DNA of 55,337 nucleotides from Bacteroidota bacterium (GTDB lineage: Bacteria > Bacteroidota > Bacteroidia > JABEUT01): assembly GCA_013288345.1 (NCBI GenBank), contig JABDCA010000019.1, positions 1 through 55,337 on the forward strand. The letters run 5' to 3'. How positions within the stretch are numbered: the first letter of the stretch is position 1; every line of letters begins with the position of its first letter. Both the position numbers and the translations under genes were made by a program. Positions 1 through 7,884 of the stretch are shown here, piece by piece. The notes beneath the pieces are model-generated. The model did not search any database. It was given only the letters and a program-made list of their open reading frames with translations, and had not been told where the DNA came from.

Positions 1-74
1 TACTGAGGTAATGTTTATTTGGTAAAATCGCGGCTTAGTTAAGGACTTTAACGCCCCCGCTTAAATTTTACCTG

Positions 75-1574
75 ATGAAAAAGCTAGTTACCCTGTTATC
101 TGCACTTTTTATTTACATGGGTACCCAGGCCCAGATCTTTGGCCCTAACCACCACATTATAGCCTACTCTACCCATCCGGTAGATGTATCGTATGCCAGG
201 CCGAATAACAATGCCACAGCGCTTATACATAAGGGTGGAGATACATTGATTGCCTATATAAACAGGGCAAAATACAGCATTGATATAGCCCTTTACGATT
301 ATGTAGAGGACAGCTTATGGTACGAAGGTGGCTATGTGCCTCCTATACACACCGCCATTAACAATGCCTATGCCCGAGGTGTAAAGATCCGTTGGTTAAG
401 CAACCCGACCGATTCATCATTGGGCTTTGTTAAATCAATTACGCCTAACTATGGCCTGGCTCTCATCAATAAATCAATCCACACCTTTGCCCGTACCGAC
501 ACCAAAGGCATAATGCACAATAAGTTTGTAGTTATAGATGGCAGGTCAACTAACGCCAGCTACCCTATAGTGTGGACAGGGTGCATGAACTGGGAGCCAG
601 GCCAGATAAATAAGGACATTAACAACATAATCATTTTCCAGGATTCTGGTTTAGCACATTGCTACCTGACTGAATTCAACCAAATGTGGGGCGATACCAT
701 TGAAGGTGGAGCAGCCAACTCGGCTAAGGCTGTCTTCGGCGCCAACAAGAAAAATGCCAACAAAAAGCATGGCTTTACCATTGACGGACATTTAGTAGAG
801 GCTTGGTTCAGCCCACAGTCAGATGATTCGACAAGTAACCATATTGTGTCGGCTCAAAAAGCAGCAAAAAGCGAAATAGACTTTGAAATGTTCACTTTTA
901 CCTATACCACTGATGACGCTCAAATGATAACAGCCAATAAAGCCGGCATTAAACTATACGGCATACTTGATAAGTCGAGCACCACCTACTCTCCCTACAC
1001 AGCTTTAAGCGCACAAATGGGAGCCAATTTATTAGTTTATAAGGGTCTGCCAGGTTACGATTCGAACGGAATATGCCACAGTAAGTATATGCTTATTGAT
1101 CCCTGCGATATGGTTGCCGATCCTTTGGTATTAACAGGTTCGCATAACTGGAGTGCATCTGCGGAAACCAATAATGATGAGAACACAGTAATTGTGCACG
1201 ATTCATCTATTGCCAACCAATACTACCAGGCTTTTCATGCCGACTTTTTTGCAGTATCGGCAGCGGCAGGTACCGGAATAAAACTGACACAGGTTTGCAC
1301 ATCAAAACCACTCGATGTAAACGAAGTAAATAACACAAACCAGGTAACTATTTTCCCTAATCCTGCAACCAATAGCTTAAAAGTTATGCTTAACTTAGCG
1401 GGTAACGTAGAGTATTCGGTTTATAGCATTACAGGGCAAATGGTATTATCGGGCAAGCTTGATGCACAGTATATCAACACCATCGATATAAACTCGTTGC
1501 CGGGCGGCATGTATTTAATAAAAGTATTAAGTAACAATACACAAGAATTTACAGGCAAGTTCATTAAGCAATAA
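75..1574 (+). CDS. Secreted phospholipase D-like protein with T9SS sorting domain
   Basis: The 499-residue protein opens with a Sec signal peptide (residues 1-20, ending GTQAQ). Two HxKxxxxD motifs of the phospholipase D superfamily follow: HNKFVVID (H148, K150, D155) and HSKYMLID (H335, K337, D342). Each is followed by a TG-(S/C)-x-NW-type segment (WTGCMNW, LTGSHNW) typical of PLD-like hydrolases and nucleases. Residues about 425-499 form a type A T9SS C-terminal domain (IFPNPATNSLKV, then SLPGGMYLIKV). The family cleaves phosphodiesters in lipid or nucleic acid; I infer export across the outer membrane by T9SS. The substrate cannot be told. It lies 16 bp upstream of the sugar nucleotidyltransferase gene. 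A TAAATTTT box at 62-69 resembles a Bacteroidota -7 element but lies only 5 nt before the ATG. Confidence 0.85.
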   Translation: MKKLVTLLSALFIYMGTQAQIFGPNHHIIAYSTHPVDVSYARPNNNATALIHKGGDTLIAYINRAKYSIDIALYDYVEDSLWYEGGYVPPIHTAINNAYARGVKIRWLSNPTDSSLGFVKSITPNYGLALINKSIHTFARTDTKGIMHNKFVVIDGRSTNASYPIVWTGCMNWEPGQINKDINNIIIFQDSGLAHCYLTEFNQMWGDTIEGGAANSAKAVFGANKKNANKKHGFTIDGHLVEAWFSPQSDDSTSNHIVSAQKAAKSEIDFEMFTFTYTTDDAQMITANKAGIKLYGILDKSSTTYSPYTALSAQMGANLLVYKGLPGYDSNGICHSKYMLIDPCDMVADPLVLTGSHNWSASAETNNDENTVIVHDSSIANQYYQAFHADFFAVSAAAGTGIKLTQVCTSKPLDVNEVNNTNQVTIFPNPATNSLKVMLNLAGNVEYSVYSITGQMVLSGKLDAQYINTIDINSLPGGMYLIKVLSNNTQEFTGKFIKQ

Positions 1575-1590
1575 AATACTCGCCTATCCA

Positions 1591-2319
1591 ATGTCAATAG
1601 CCATACTATTAGCTGCCGGAAAAGGAACACGAATGCGGTCGGGCTTGCCTAAGCCGATAGTGCCGTTTATGGGTAAGCCCATTGTTGCCCATATTATAGA
1701 AAGCTTTAAACAGGCAGGAATAAGTGAGGTAACCCTGATCGTTGGCTATGGCGCTGAGCATGTAAAAGAGAAAATAGGTAACAATGTGACCTATGTTTAC
1801 CAGGCCGAACAAAAAGGAACTGCACATGCTGTAATGCAAGTACCGGAAACAAGTACAGTACTGAATTCAAACGTATTTGTGTTTGTGGGTGATAGTCCGC
1901 TTATTACTGCTGATACCATTAAAAAACTGGAAAGCCAACATATAAAAACTGGAGCAAGCTGCACATTTTTAACTGCCCAATTCCCCATACAACTGCCTTA
2001 TGCCCGTGTAATACGAAATGATAAGGGAGAATTAATTGCCTGCATAGAAGAAAAGAATGCCACTACAGAGCAATTGAAAGTGCGGGAATTGCTTACCTCC
2101 CACTTCATTTTTAAGGGAGATCACTTATTCAAAAACCTCAGCGAAATAAAGCCTGACAACGATAACGGTGAGCTATACCTAACCGATATTATTGGAATTA
2201 TGCTGGCAAAAAACTTAAAGGTAGAAGCCTTACAAATTGATGATTACAAAGAACTGGTTGGCTTAAACACACTAGAAGATCTACAATGGGCAGAAGCAGC
2301 AACACGATCGAGAGTATAA
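1591..2319 (+). CDS. Sugar-1-phosphate nucleotidyltransferase (GlmU N-domain-like)
   Basis: This is a 242-residue NTP-transferase of Rossmann type. The glycine-rich nucleotide signature AAGKGTRM is followed by PKP (residues 8-22). QAEQKGTAHA (71-80) matches the uridylyltransferase Q-x-x-GT-x-HA motif, and GDSP (100-103) supplies the metal-binding aspartate. It resembles the N-terminal half of GlmU but stops before any hexapeptide left-handed beta-helix, so it lacks the acetyltransferase half. The stop codon overlaps the start of galK by 34 nt, so the two are probably translationally coupled. I infer that it makes a UDP-sugar (or another NDP-sugar), perhaps UDP-galactose from galactose-1-phosphate. 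A plain GlcNAc-1-phosphate or glucose-1-phosphate uridylyltransferase is an alternative. Confidence 0.85.
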   Translation: MSIAILLAAGKGTRMRSGLPKPIVPFMGKPIVAHIIESFKQAGISEVTLIVGYGAEHVKEKIGNNVTYVYQAEQKGTAHAVMQVPETSTVLNSNVFVFVGDSPLITADTIKKLESQHIKTGASCTFLTAQFPIQLPYARVIRNDKGELIACIEEKNATTEQLKVRELLTSHFIFKGDHLFKNLSEIKPDNDNGELYLTDIIGIMLAKNLKVEALQIDDYKELVGLNTLEDLQWAEAATRSRV

Positions 2320-3485
2320 AAACACTTGGCTTAGAAGCATTAGTTTCCAAGAACAAGGAAACCTTTACGAAGCATTTTGCATTCGCTCCTGTATTTACAG
2401 CCTATGCACCGGGAAGGATAAACATTATAGGGGAGCATACCGATTACAATCAAGGGCTGTCGATGCCATGCGCCATTAACCGCTGGGTTACTGTAAGTAT
2501 GTCGGCAAACAAGAGCAAGCATGTTACGGTAAAGAGCATAGATTTTGCAGGCGAAATGAATTTCGTGCTTGGCCAGCCCTACGGGCCCAAGAATTCCTGG
2601 GAGAAATATATTTACGGTTGTATATTACTATTCAGCGGGGCAAAGCCTATTCCAAGTGGGTTTCAGGCAGTAATATCGGGTAATGTGCCAATAGGTTCAG
2701 GGGTATCGTCTTCTGCAGCCTTAGAGGTAGCCTTTATGAATGCACTGAATCATTTTTCGAAAGCAGGGATAGATGATTTATCGCTCATAAAACTTTGCCA
2801 GCAGGTAGAACATCAGTACTTAGGGGTCAAGAGTGGTCTGCTCGACCAGTATGCATCGCAATTTTCGGTGGCAGGAAAAGTAATGCTACTCGATTTTCAG
2901 AATCTTGCACACCGCTATATATCTGCTGATACCGATGGTTACGTTTGGGTGCTGTGCGATACTAAAGTAAAACGATCATTGGCAGGCAGCAAATACTCCG
3001 AAAGGGTTGAAGAAACACAAAGCGCTTTATCTACTTTAAAAGAAAAGGATAAGAATATAAAAGGCTTCAGAGATATAAAAGAGAACCACATTGCCCTTTT
3101 GGAAAACCCTGATCAACAAAAGCGAATAAAACATTACGTTACTGAAAACAAAAGGACAGAAGATGCACTAAATGCATTTGAACGTAATGATATGAAAGCG
3201 CTTGGCGAACTACTAACAGCTTCGCATTATTCGTTGAAAGATGATTACGAAGTGAGCTGCAATGAGCTTGATTTTTTGGTAAAGGAAGCGCTTGCCACAG
3301 GCTATTGTGCAGGTGGACGCATGATGGGTGGTGGTTTTGGGGGATGTATCATTAATCTGGTAAGAGAAACAGATGCGAATGCATTTAGCCAACAAATTCA
3401 GCAAGCGTACAAGCAAAAATTCAATATAGAAACCGAGATAAATATTTACCAATCGGTTAATGGTGCAGGCATTTATACTTATTAA
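2286..3485 (+). CDS. galK: Galactokinase
   Basis: This GHMP-family kinase phosphorylates galactose at C1 with ATP in the cytoplasm. The galactokinase signature GRINIIGEHTDYN is at residues 43-55. The GHMP ATP loop PIGSGVSSSAALE lies at about 135-147, the catalytic aspartate in SGLLDQY is about D187, and the C-terminal GGRMMGGGFGGC motif is present. At 399 residues it has the usual length. The chosen ATG overlaps the end of the upstream nucleotidyltransferase by 34 nt, and the next gene (mutarotase) starts 2 nt after its stop, so the three form one operon. No galactose-1-phosphate uridylyltransferase (galT) is adjacent. The family call is firm. Confidence 0.95.
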   Translation: MGRSSNTIESIKTLGLEALVSKNKETFTKHFAFAPVFTAYAPGRINIIGEHTDYNQGLSMPCAINRWVTVSMSANKSKHVTVKSIDFAGEMNFVLGQPYGPKNSWEKYIYGCILLFSGAKPIPSGFQAVISGNVPIGSGVSSSAALEVAFMNALNHFSKAGIDDLSLIKLCQQVEHQYLGVKSGLLDQYASQFSVAGKVMLLDFQNLAHRYISADTDGYVWVLCDTKVKRSLAGSKYSERVEETQSALSTLKEKDKNIKGFRDIKENHIALLENPDQQKRIKHYVTENKRTEDALNAFERNDMKALGELLTASHYSLKDDYEVSCNELDFLVKEALATGYCAGGRMMGGGFGGCIINLVRETDANAFSQQIQQAYKQKFNIETEINIYQSVNGAGIYTY

Positions 3486-3487
3486 GA

Positions 3488-4426
3488 ATGTATACCATAA
3501 CCACTACAGACTTCTTTGGAATAGAAAAGATAAAGCTTTTGAATCCCAGGTCAGGCGAATACCTTGCGGTTATCCCTGCATTTGGTGGTAATCTGAATGA
3601 ATTAGCGCTATTAAAAGATGGGAAGCTTCACAGCATTATTGCAGGTGATGAGACTTTAGAATCATTATCGGGTAACACAACCAATTTTTATCGTGGAGCC
3701 AAACTAAGCCCTTTCCCAAACCGCATTAATAGAGGCAAGTATGAATTTGGTGGCAAAGAGTACCAGTTAGAAACAAATGCTCCGCCCCATGCTTTACATG
3801 GCCTCTGCTGGAATTTGCCTTTCGCTGTAAAAGAACAATTGGCAACAAACAGTTCTGCAAAACTGGTGCTAACTGCTGTTTACAAATCCTTGCATAAAGG
3901 TTATCCATTTACATACCAAATAGAGATAGAATATGTGTTGGAGCAAAGTAATTTTAAATGCACAACAAGAATAGCCAATAAATGCGAACAACCCATACCT
4001 ATTGGCGACGGGTGGCATCCTTACTTTACAACGGGCTCAAAAACAAACAACCTGAAAATTCAATTACCACAAGGCGCCAAACAATTAGAACTAAGCGAAA
4101 GCCTTATTCCTACCGGCAATTATTTGCAGCGCAATCAATTTTCAAGCCCTACACTACTGTATACCACTCAGCTGGACCATTGCTTTGAATTAGATAAAAC
4201 CGATGGCATTGTGGAAACAAGACTACTAGACCAGAGCAAAAATATTTGTATTGTAATTTGGCAACAAGGCTATGGCTTCATACAGGCCTATACCCCACCC
4301 GATCGGCAGTCAATCGCTATAGAGCCTATGACCTGTGCACCCGATGCATTCAACAATAAAAACGGATTAATTATTTTAAAGCCTAAAGAATCAGCAGAAT
4401 TTTGTTTTGGGGTCAGGTTGGAATAG
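3488..4426 (+). CDS. galM: Galactose mutarotase (aldose 1-epimerase)
   Basis: The 312-residue protein belongs to the aldose 1-epimerase family, which interconverts alpha and beta anomers of galactose or glucose and so feeds the alpha anomer to GalK. Visible family residues are the NRI substrate arginine (R79), the HG histidine (H104), the WHPYF histidine (H177) and the catalytic glutamate in IEPMTCAPDAFN (E279). D230 in QLDHCF fits the conserved aspartate. The gene starts 2 nt after galK and ends the operon. A cluster of short palindromes follows and could act as the terminator. No signal peptide is seen, so the enzyme is cytoplasmic. Confidence 0.92.
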   Translation: MYTITTTDFFGIEKIKLLNPRSGEYLAVIPAFGGNLNELALLKDGKLHSIIAGDETLESLSGNTTNFYRGAKLSPFPNRINRGKYEFGGKEYQLETNAPPHALHGLCWNLPFAVKEQLATNSSAKLVLTAVYKSLHKGYPFTYQIEIEYVLEQSNFKCTTRIANKCEQPIPIGDGWHPYFTTGSKTNNLKIQLPQGAKQLELSESLIPTGNYLQRNQFSSPTLLYTTQLDHCFELDKTDGIVETRLLDQSKNICIVIWQQGYGFIQAYTPPDRQSIAIEPMTCAPDAFNNKNGLIILKPKESAEFCFGVRLE

Positions 4427-4439
4427 ATGGTACTATGCC

Positions 4440-4583
4440 GCCCCGAATGGGGCTTAAAATTTTGTGAATTGCATCTTCTACCAAGATCCAGTCCCTAACG
4501 GGACTAAATACAAGTAACACTTAACCCCATGGGGGTGCTATCTTGGTAGAATAAAATAATCAAACATTTTTAAAGCCCTGTAG
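4440..4583. repeat. Dispersed palindrome-cluster repeat, copy 1
   Basis: Several C4/G4-type mini-palindromes follow each other: GCCCCGAATGGGGC (4440-4453), GTCCCTAACGGGAC (4491-4504) and AACCCCATGGGGGT (4523-4536). A perfect 12-bp inverted repeat, TTCTACCAAGAT (4476-4487) and ATCTTGGTAGAA (4540-4551), surrounds the middle ones. The core GGGGGTGCTATCTTGGTAGAA-like string recurs in variant form near 16660-16690 and 25300-25330. It lies between the convergent galM and GNAT genes and could serve as a transcription terminator for both. Confidence 0.7.
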
Positions 4584-4603
4584 GGGTGATATAGAAAAGC
4601 CCA

Positions 4604-5071
4604 CTATTTCTTTTTACTCAAAGCTAATCCTGTCTTTAGCGCTACATTTTCAGCAAGTCCCTCGCCTTCTTTACTAAAGGCCCATACAAAAAGCGCCTTT
4701 ATAGGATGATCCTTCTTAATGCTTTCAATAGCCTCTATGGTCAGTTTTTTAGCAATGCCTTTGCTCCTGTATTCGGGTAATACCATGGCAGAGCATAGGT
4801 AAATAGCTTCGTACTTTGCTTTAAGGGGCGTTAATTCAAACAGTTCGCTTTCGGTGATATTGTTCTTCAGGAACTTATTCATCAGGTCGAGCGTGGTTGG
4901 TATAACCAATATCCAGCATACAGCATCTTTATATTCCGATACCGCAGCAGGATGCATTTTTTGCAAGCGCTTAATTATCTTCTCATCTACATTAAGCTGG
5001 TCAGGGTCATTGCGAACGTCAAAGACCTCGTCTGCCAGCTTCATCATTTTTTCGAAATTGCTTTGTGCCAT
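4604..5071 (-). CDS. GNAT-family N-acetyltransferase
   Basis: This 155-residue cytoplasmic protein has the acetyl-CoA binding motif A of the GNAT fold, LPEYRSKGIAKKLT (about residues 98-111), preceded by the beta-strand AIYLCSAMV. The region after it is short. The N-terminal half is charged and helical and has no recognised domain. GNAT enzymes transfer an acetyl group from acetyl-CoA to an amine; the acceptor here is unknown. It stands alone, convergent with galM and facing away from the candidate small RNA at 5261-5331. The ATG at 5069-5071 is the only sensible start. Confidence 0.7.
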   Translation of the reverse strand: MAQSNFEKMMKLADEVFDVRNDPDQLNVDEKIIKRLQKMHPAAVSEYKDAVCWILVIPTTLDLMNKFLKNNITESELFELTPLKAKYEAIYLCSAMVLPEYRSKGIAKKLTIEAIESIKKDHPIKALFVWAFSKEGEGLAENVALKTGLALSKKK

Positions 5072-5251
5072 ATTACACCAATATATTTTAACCTAACAAA
5101 ATTATGCTTATTAGTTGAACATGATTATTCTATAGATGCAGAGTACATAAAATAAGATATATACCTTACTGTAAAAGGTATGACCAATGACACATGATTA
5201 AAGTCATATAACGAGCAACCATTTGATAAGACAAACCGAAACCTATTACTA

Positions 5252-5259
5252 TACATTTG
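5252..5259 (+). promoter_or_regulatory. Bacteroidota -7 promoter element for the candidate small RNA
   Basis: TACATTTG is an exact match to the phylum's TAnnTTTG -7 consensus. It ends just before the GC-rich, hairpin-forming segment at 5261. No TTTG -33 element is seen at the ideal spacing (one lies 26 nt upstream). Confidence 0.45.
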
Positions 5260-5260
5260 C

Positions 5261-5331
5261 CGCGTGGAGCAGCCCTTGAGTGGTGGGGTTAAGCCTCTTA
5301 TCTAATAAGAGGTCATGCTCCGCTTTTTTTT
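5261..5331 (+). ncRNA. Candidate small structured RNA with intrinsic terminator
   Basis: About 71 nt fold on paper into a closed three-way structure. An outer stem pairs GGAGCA (5265-5270) with TGCTCC (5316-5321), extended by GC pairs around a bulged T. One hairpin pairs AGCCC (5271-5275) with GGGTT (5286-5290). A perfect 8-bp hairpin, CCTCTTAT-CTA-ATAAGAGG, spans 5294-5312. A run of eight T follows at 5324-5331, so the outer stem plus T-run looks like an intrinsic terminator. An exact -7 element sits just upstream. It lies between two minus-strand genes and contains no ORF of note. I do not recognise an RNA family; the D-arm-like AGTGGT loop is not enough for a tRNA. Confidence 0.5.
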
Positions 5332-5377
5332 GCAGCCATATACCTAAATTAAATCTTAGAAAAGCATTCATTGAAGA

Positions 5378-6187
5378 TTACTTAAACCGCACATCTACAT
5401 AATGTTCCGTTATATGTTTACGCCCTTTTACTTTACCAATATACCATTTCCTTATTTTCCGCATCTTCTCAATCGCCATATCTGAAAGCTGATTCTCTTG
5501 TTTTTTATTTTCATTGCTAAAAAAATCATCATAACCAGTAAAGTATCCCGATGCGTTGCCTGAGGTATCAACATAAAAAGTGACAAGTCTTTCTAAGTTT
5601 TCTCTTTCGTACTTATCCTTAAAACTCAATTTTAATTCCTTGCTTATTTTTATATAAATATTGGTGTCAATCTTTATATTACTCCCTTCGTCAAATGATT
5701 TATCATCGCAATCACAAAAGCTAACTGTATCATTAGGGTCTACATCCATGTTTGCTGCTTGTTTAATCAGGTTCTTTTTAAAATCCTTACCGAACCTGTA
5801 TTCAACTACACTATCCATATAAACTTCATAACAATACTTTGTTTGCCCTTCTACTCTAATATCACGCTCAAGCGGCACATGTATATGAAGACCATGCTTC
5901 CTGCATAACCACCTCAATTCATCCTCATGTTCAACACCACTGTCAAAAGGTTCGGCAAAATATATCTTACCTGCCTCAACATCTTTTTCTGCTCTTTTTA
6001 CTTCTTTTATACATGTAGTATCTGTACTAAACGGGTGATGAATATATCCACTACAATCACCACCGGGGCAAGGCTCAGGTGTCTTAACTAATCTAGGCAT
6101 TGAAGGCGCTTTATTAGAATTATCGACACTTCCATGCCTGCATGCAAAGAAAAGAACGGATAGTATTAATATGTAAAGTGGTTTCAT
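5378..6187 (-). CDS. Lipoprotein with TonB C-terminal-like domain
   Basis: The 269-residue protein starts with a lipoprotein signal (MKPLYILILSVLFFAC; lipobox ending at C16). A middle region of about 150 residues, rich in C, D and E, is unassigned. The last 70 residues (VTFYVDTSGNASGYF, then AIEKMRKIRKWYIGKVKG, then YVDVRF) follow the pattern of the TonB C-terminal domain seen in many Bacteroidota energy transducer-like proteins, with a beta strand, the helix Axxxxrkmrk-W-xxGkxxG and a final VxF strand. Classical TonB is anchored by a transmembrane helix; this one appears lipid-anchored in the periplasm instead. It could be a partner of an outer-membrane receptor, but no receptor gene is near. 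Function is inferred only. Confidence 0.6.
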   Translation of the reverse strand: MKPLYILILSVLFFACRHGSVDNSNKAPSMPRLVKTPEPCPGGDCSGYIHHPFSTDTTCIKEVKRAEKDVEAGKIYFAEPFDSGVEHEDELRWLCRKHGLHIHVPLERDIRVEGQTKYCYEVYMDSVVEYRFGKDFKKNLIKQAANMDVDPNDTVSFCDCDDKSFDEGSNIKIDTNIYIKISKELKLSFKDKYERENLERLVTFYVDTSGNASGYFTGYDDFFSNENKKQENQLSDMAIEKMRKIRKWYIGKVKGRKHITEHYVDVRFK

Positions 6188-6268
6188 TTATCCAAGATGA
6201 CTTAGAATATCAAAGATAGCAAAAGCAAAATTCTAAAAAGCCTCCCTAATGAGGAGGTTGGAGGGGCT

Positions 6269-6517
6269 TTACCTTATCGTATCGCCGCCTTTGTATTTGT
6301 TTACCAAATACACTAAGGTAGAATCCTTATTCAGGTCAACAAAGTTGCCATCGCCATCTTGCACGGTCATAAAAGAACCGCCATCGTATTTATTTGGCGA
6401 AGCGTGGCGTATAATAACTATTACAGGTTGTTTCATAGCTTTAACCTGTTCCACTGCTGTTGGGTTAGCTGTGAACAAAGGCATTAATACGAGCAGGGGC
6501 AATAAAAATAATCTCAT
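6269..6517 (-). CDS. Small exported protein of unknown function
   Basis: This 82-residue ORF has an N-terminal hydrophobic signal (MRLFLLPLLVLMPLFTA) followed by a short soluble domain with alternating hydrophobic strands (VIVIIRHAS, NFVDLNKDSTLVYLVNKY). It starts 19 bp after the stop of the rhodanese gene on the same strand, so the two are probably co-transcribed. I do not recognise a family. An overlapping plus-strand frame of 95 codons exists but has no signal or domain and is taken as noise. The signal peptide and the operon position are the reasons for calling this strand. Confidence 0.5.
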   Translation of the reverse strand: MRLFLLPLLVLMPLFTANPTAVEQVKAMKQPVIVIIRHASPNKYDGGSFMTVQDGDGNFVDLNKDSTLVYLVNKYKGGDTIR

Positions 6518-6536
6518 AAAAATAAGGCGAGGCTAA

Positions 6537-6854
6537 TTAGTACTTAGCCAATTTAGGGTCAACATCATCGGCATAAGCCAATATGCCACCTTTAAGGTTA
6601 TACAGGTTGGTAAAACCATGTTGTTGTTCAAGGGCTTCTATAACAGTAGCCGAACGTTTGCCACTACGGCAATGTATCACTACTTTTTTATCTTTTGCAA
6701 TTTCATCAATGTTCTCCATTACAGTCCCCATAGGTATAAGCTTACCGCCAATGGTGGCAATAGCAGCTTCGTAATCTTCACGAACATCTATCAACTGGAA
6801 GTCCTCATGGGCATCCATCATCTTCTTAAGCTCTATGGGAGTAACCTCTTTCAT
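6537..6854 (-). CDS. Single-domain rhodanese-like protein
   Basis: The 105-residue protein is one rhodanese domain. LIDVREDYEAA (21-31) is the CH2A-type motif, and the active-site loop CRSGKRS carries the catalytic cysteine C62. The C-terminal NLKGGILAY matches the common G-G-x-x-x-W/Y end of PspE/GlpE-type proteins. These bind sulfur as a persulfide and pass it on; the acceptor is unknown. With no signal peptide it should be cytoplasmic. It precedes the small exported protein at 6269-6517 by 19 bp. Family call is firm, role open. Confidence 0.88.
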   Translation of the reverse strand: MKEVTPIELKKMMDAHEDFQLIDVREDYEAAIATIGGKLIPMGTVMENIDEIAKDKKVVIHCRSGKRSATVIEALEQQHGFTNLYNLKGGILAYADDVDPKLAKY

Positions 6855-6884
6855 TTTAAACCAGTTAAAAGTTCTTAAAATTTG

Positions 6885-6969
6885 TAAAGTTCATAAAGTC
6901 AGTTAGTCCGTAAAGTTACAAAGTTCACCAAGTTTCTAAAATGTTCTACTTTTTACTTTATGAACTTTA
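6885..6969. repeat. Inverted repeat between atpG and the rhodanese gene
   Basis: TAAAGTTCATAAAGT (6885-6899) and ACTTTATGAACTTTA (6955-6969) are perfect 15-bp inverted copies. The 55-nt loop is filled with further AAAGTT-type words. It directly follows the atpG stop and may end the ATP synthase transcript. Confidence 0.65.
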
Positions 6970-6984
6970 AAAACTTTATAAACT

Positions 6985-7878
6985 CTAGTTATTTATCGCT
7001 TCAGCTCCACCAACAATTTCCAATATTTCTTTGGTAATTGCAGCTTGGCGGGCTTTGTTGTACGAAAGCCTTAATGCCTTCAACAAATCTTTTGCATTAT
7101 CGGTAGCTTTGTGCATAGCCGTCATACGTGCGCCGTGTTCGGCAGCATTCGAATCGAGCAATGAACCATAGAACCTAACCTTAAGCGCATACGGAATAAT
7201 ATTCTGTAATATCGTTTCCTGATCGGGCTCAAATATATAATCTGGTTTTCTGCCAATAGTTTTTTCTGTTTGTTTGGTTGGCTTAGCTACTTCAGCAGCA
7301 AAAGGCAGCATTTGTTCGGTAGTAATAATTTGTGTGGCAGCATTTTTAAAACGGTTATACACCATTTCAACCCTGTCTAACTCTCCGGCAGCAAACCTTT
7401 TCAATACTTCTTCAGCTACTGCAGCAGATTTGGTATAAGTAATGCCATCCCATAATTCATTGTGTGCATCTACCTTATAAGTAGTCTTACGGAATGCATC
7501 GTGGCCTTTTTTACCCACACATAAAATAGATACGTTTCCTTTTTTAGCCTGCTCTTCATACTTTTCTTTTATAAGAGCGTTAACCGCTTTTACAATGTAT
7601 GCGTTAAAGCCACCACAAAGGCCGCGGTTCGAGGTAATTACTATTATCAATACTTTCTCGGCAGGGCGATTAGCAGCATATACGCTACCCTCGGCACCAA
7701 CCGAAAGAATAAGATTATCGAGTATTTCTTTCAGCTTGGCAGTAAACGGACGCATTTGTATTACTGCATCCTGTGCACGTTTCAGCTTCGATGCCGACAC
7801 CATTTTCATGGCGCTGGTTATCTGCTGCGTTGAATTTACTGAAGCTATACGATTTCGTACCTCTTTTAAGTTTGGCAT
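6985..7878 (-). CDS. atpG: F1F0 ATP synthase gamma subunit
   Basis: The central-stalk subunit has 297 residues. The N-terminal helix MPNLKEVRNRIASVNSTQQITSAMKMVSASKLKRAQ is the family hallmark (cited here as positions 1-36: key words RI-S---TQQIT-AMKMVS). The C-terminal helix ALRLSYNKARQAAITKEI with LEIVGGAEAI also fits. The gamma rotor couples proton flow through the c-ring to nucleotide exchange in the alpha3beta3 head. It is the last gene of the operon, 6 bp after atpA, and is followed by an inverted repeat instead of atpD. The beta and epsilon genes must lie elsewhere, as is common in Bacteroidota. Confidence 0.97.
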   Translation of the reverse strand: MPNLKEVRNRIASVNSTQQITSAMKMVSASKLKRAQDAVIQMRPFTAKLKEILDNLILSVGAEGSVYAANRPAEKVLIIVITSNRGLCGGFNAYIVKAVNALIKEKYEEQAKKGNVSILCVGKKGHDAFRKTTYKVDAHNELWDGITYTKSAAVAEEVLKRFAAGELDRVEMVYNRFKNAATQIITTEQMLPFAAEVAKPTKQTEKTIGRKPDYIFEPDQETILQNIIPYALKVRFYGSLLDSNAAEHGARMTAMHKATDNAKDLLKALRLSYNKARQAAITKEILEIVGGAEAINN

Positions 7879-7884
7879 ATCTGC

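Noticed and set aside
5261-5331. tRNA-like reading of the small RNA (GTGGAGCAG and AGTGGT look like tRNA-fMet and D-loop words)
   Set aside because: There is no T-arm consensus, the 8-bp hairpin has a three-base loop instead of a seven-base anticodon loop, and a terminator T-run follows the outer stem.
6249-6536. 95-codon plus-strand frame over the small exported protein gene
   Set aside because: The minus-strand frame has a signal peptide and an operon neighbour; the plus-strand one has neither.
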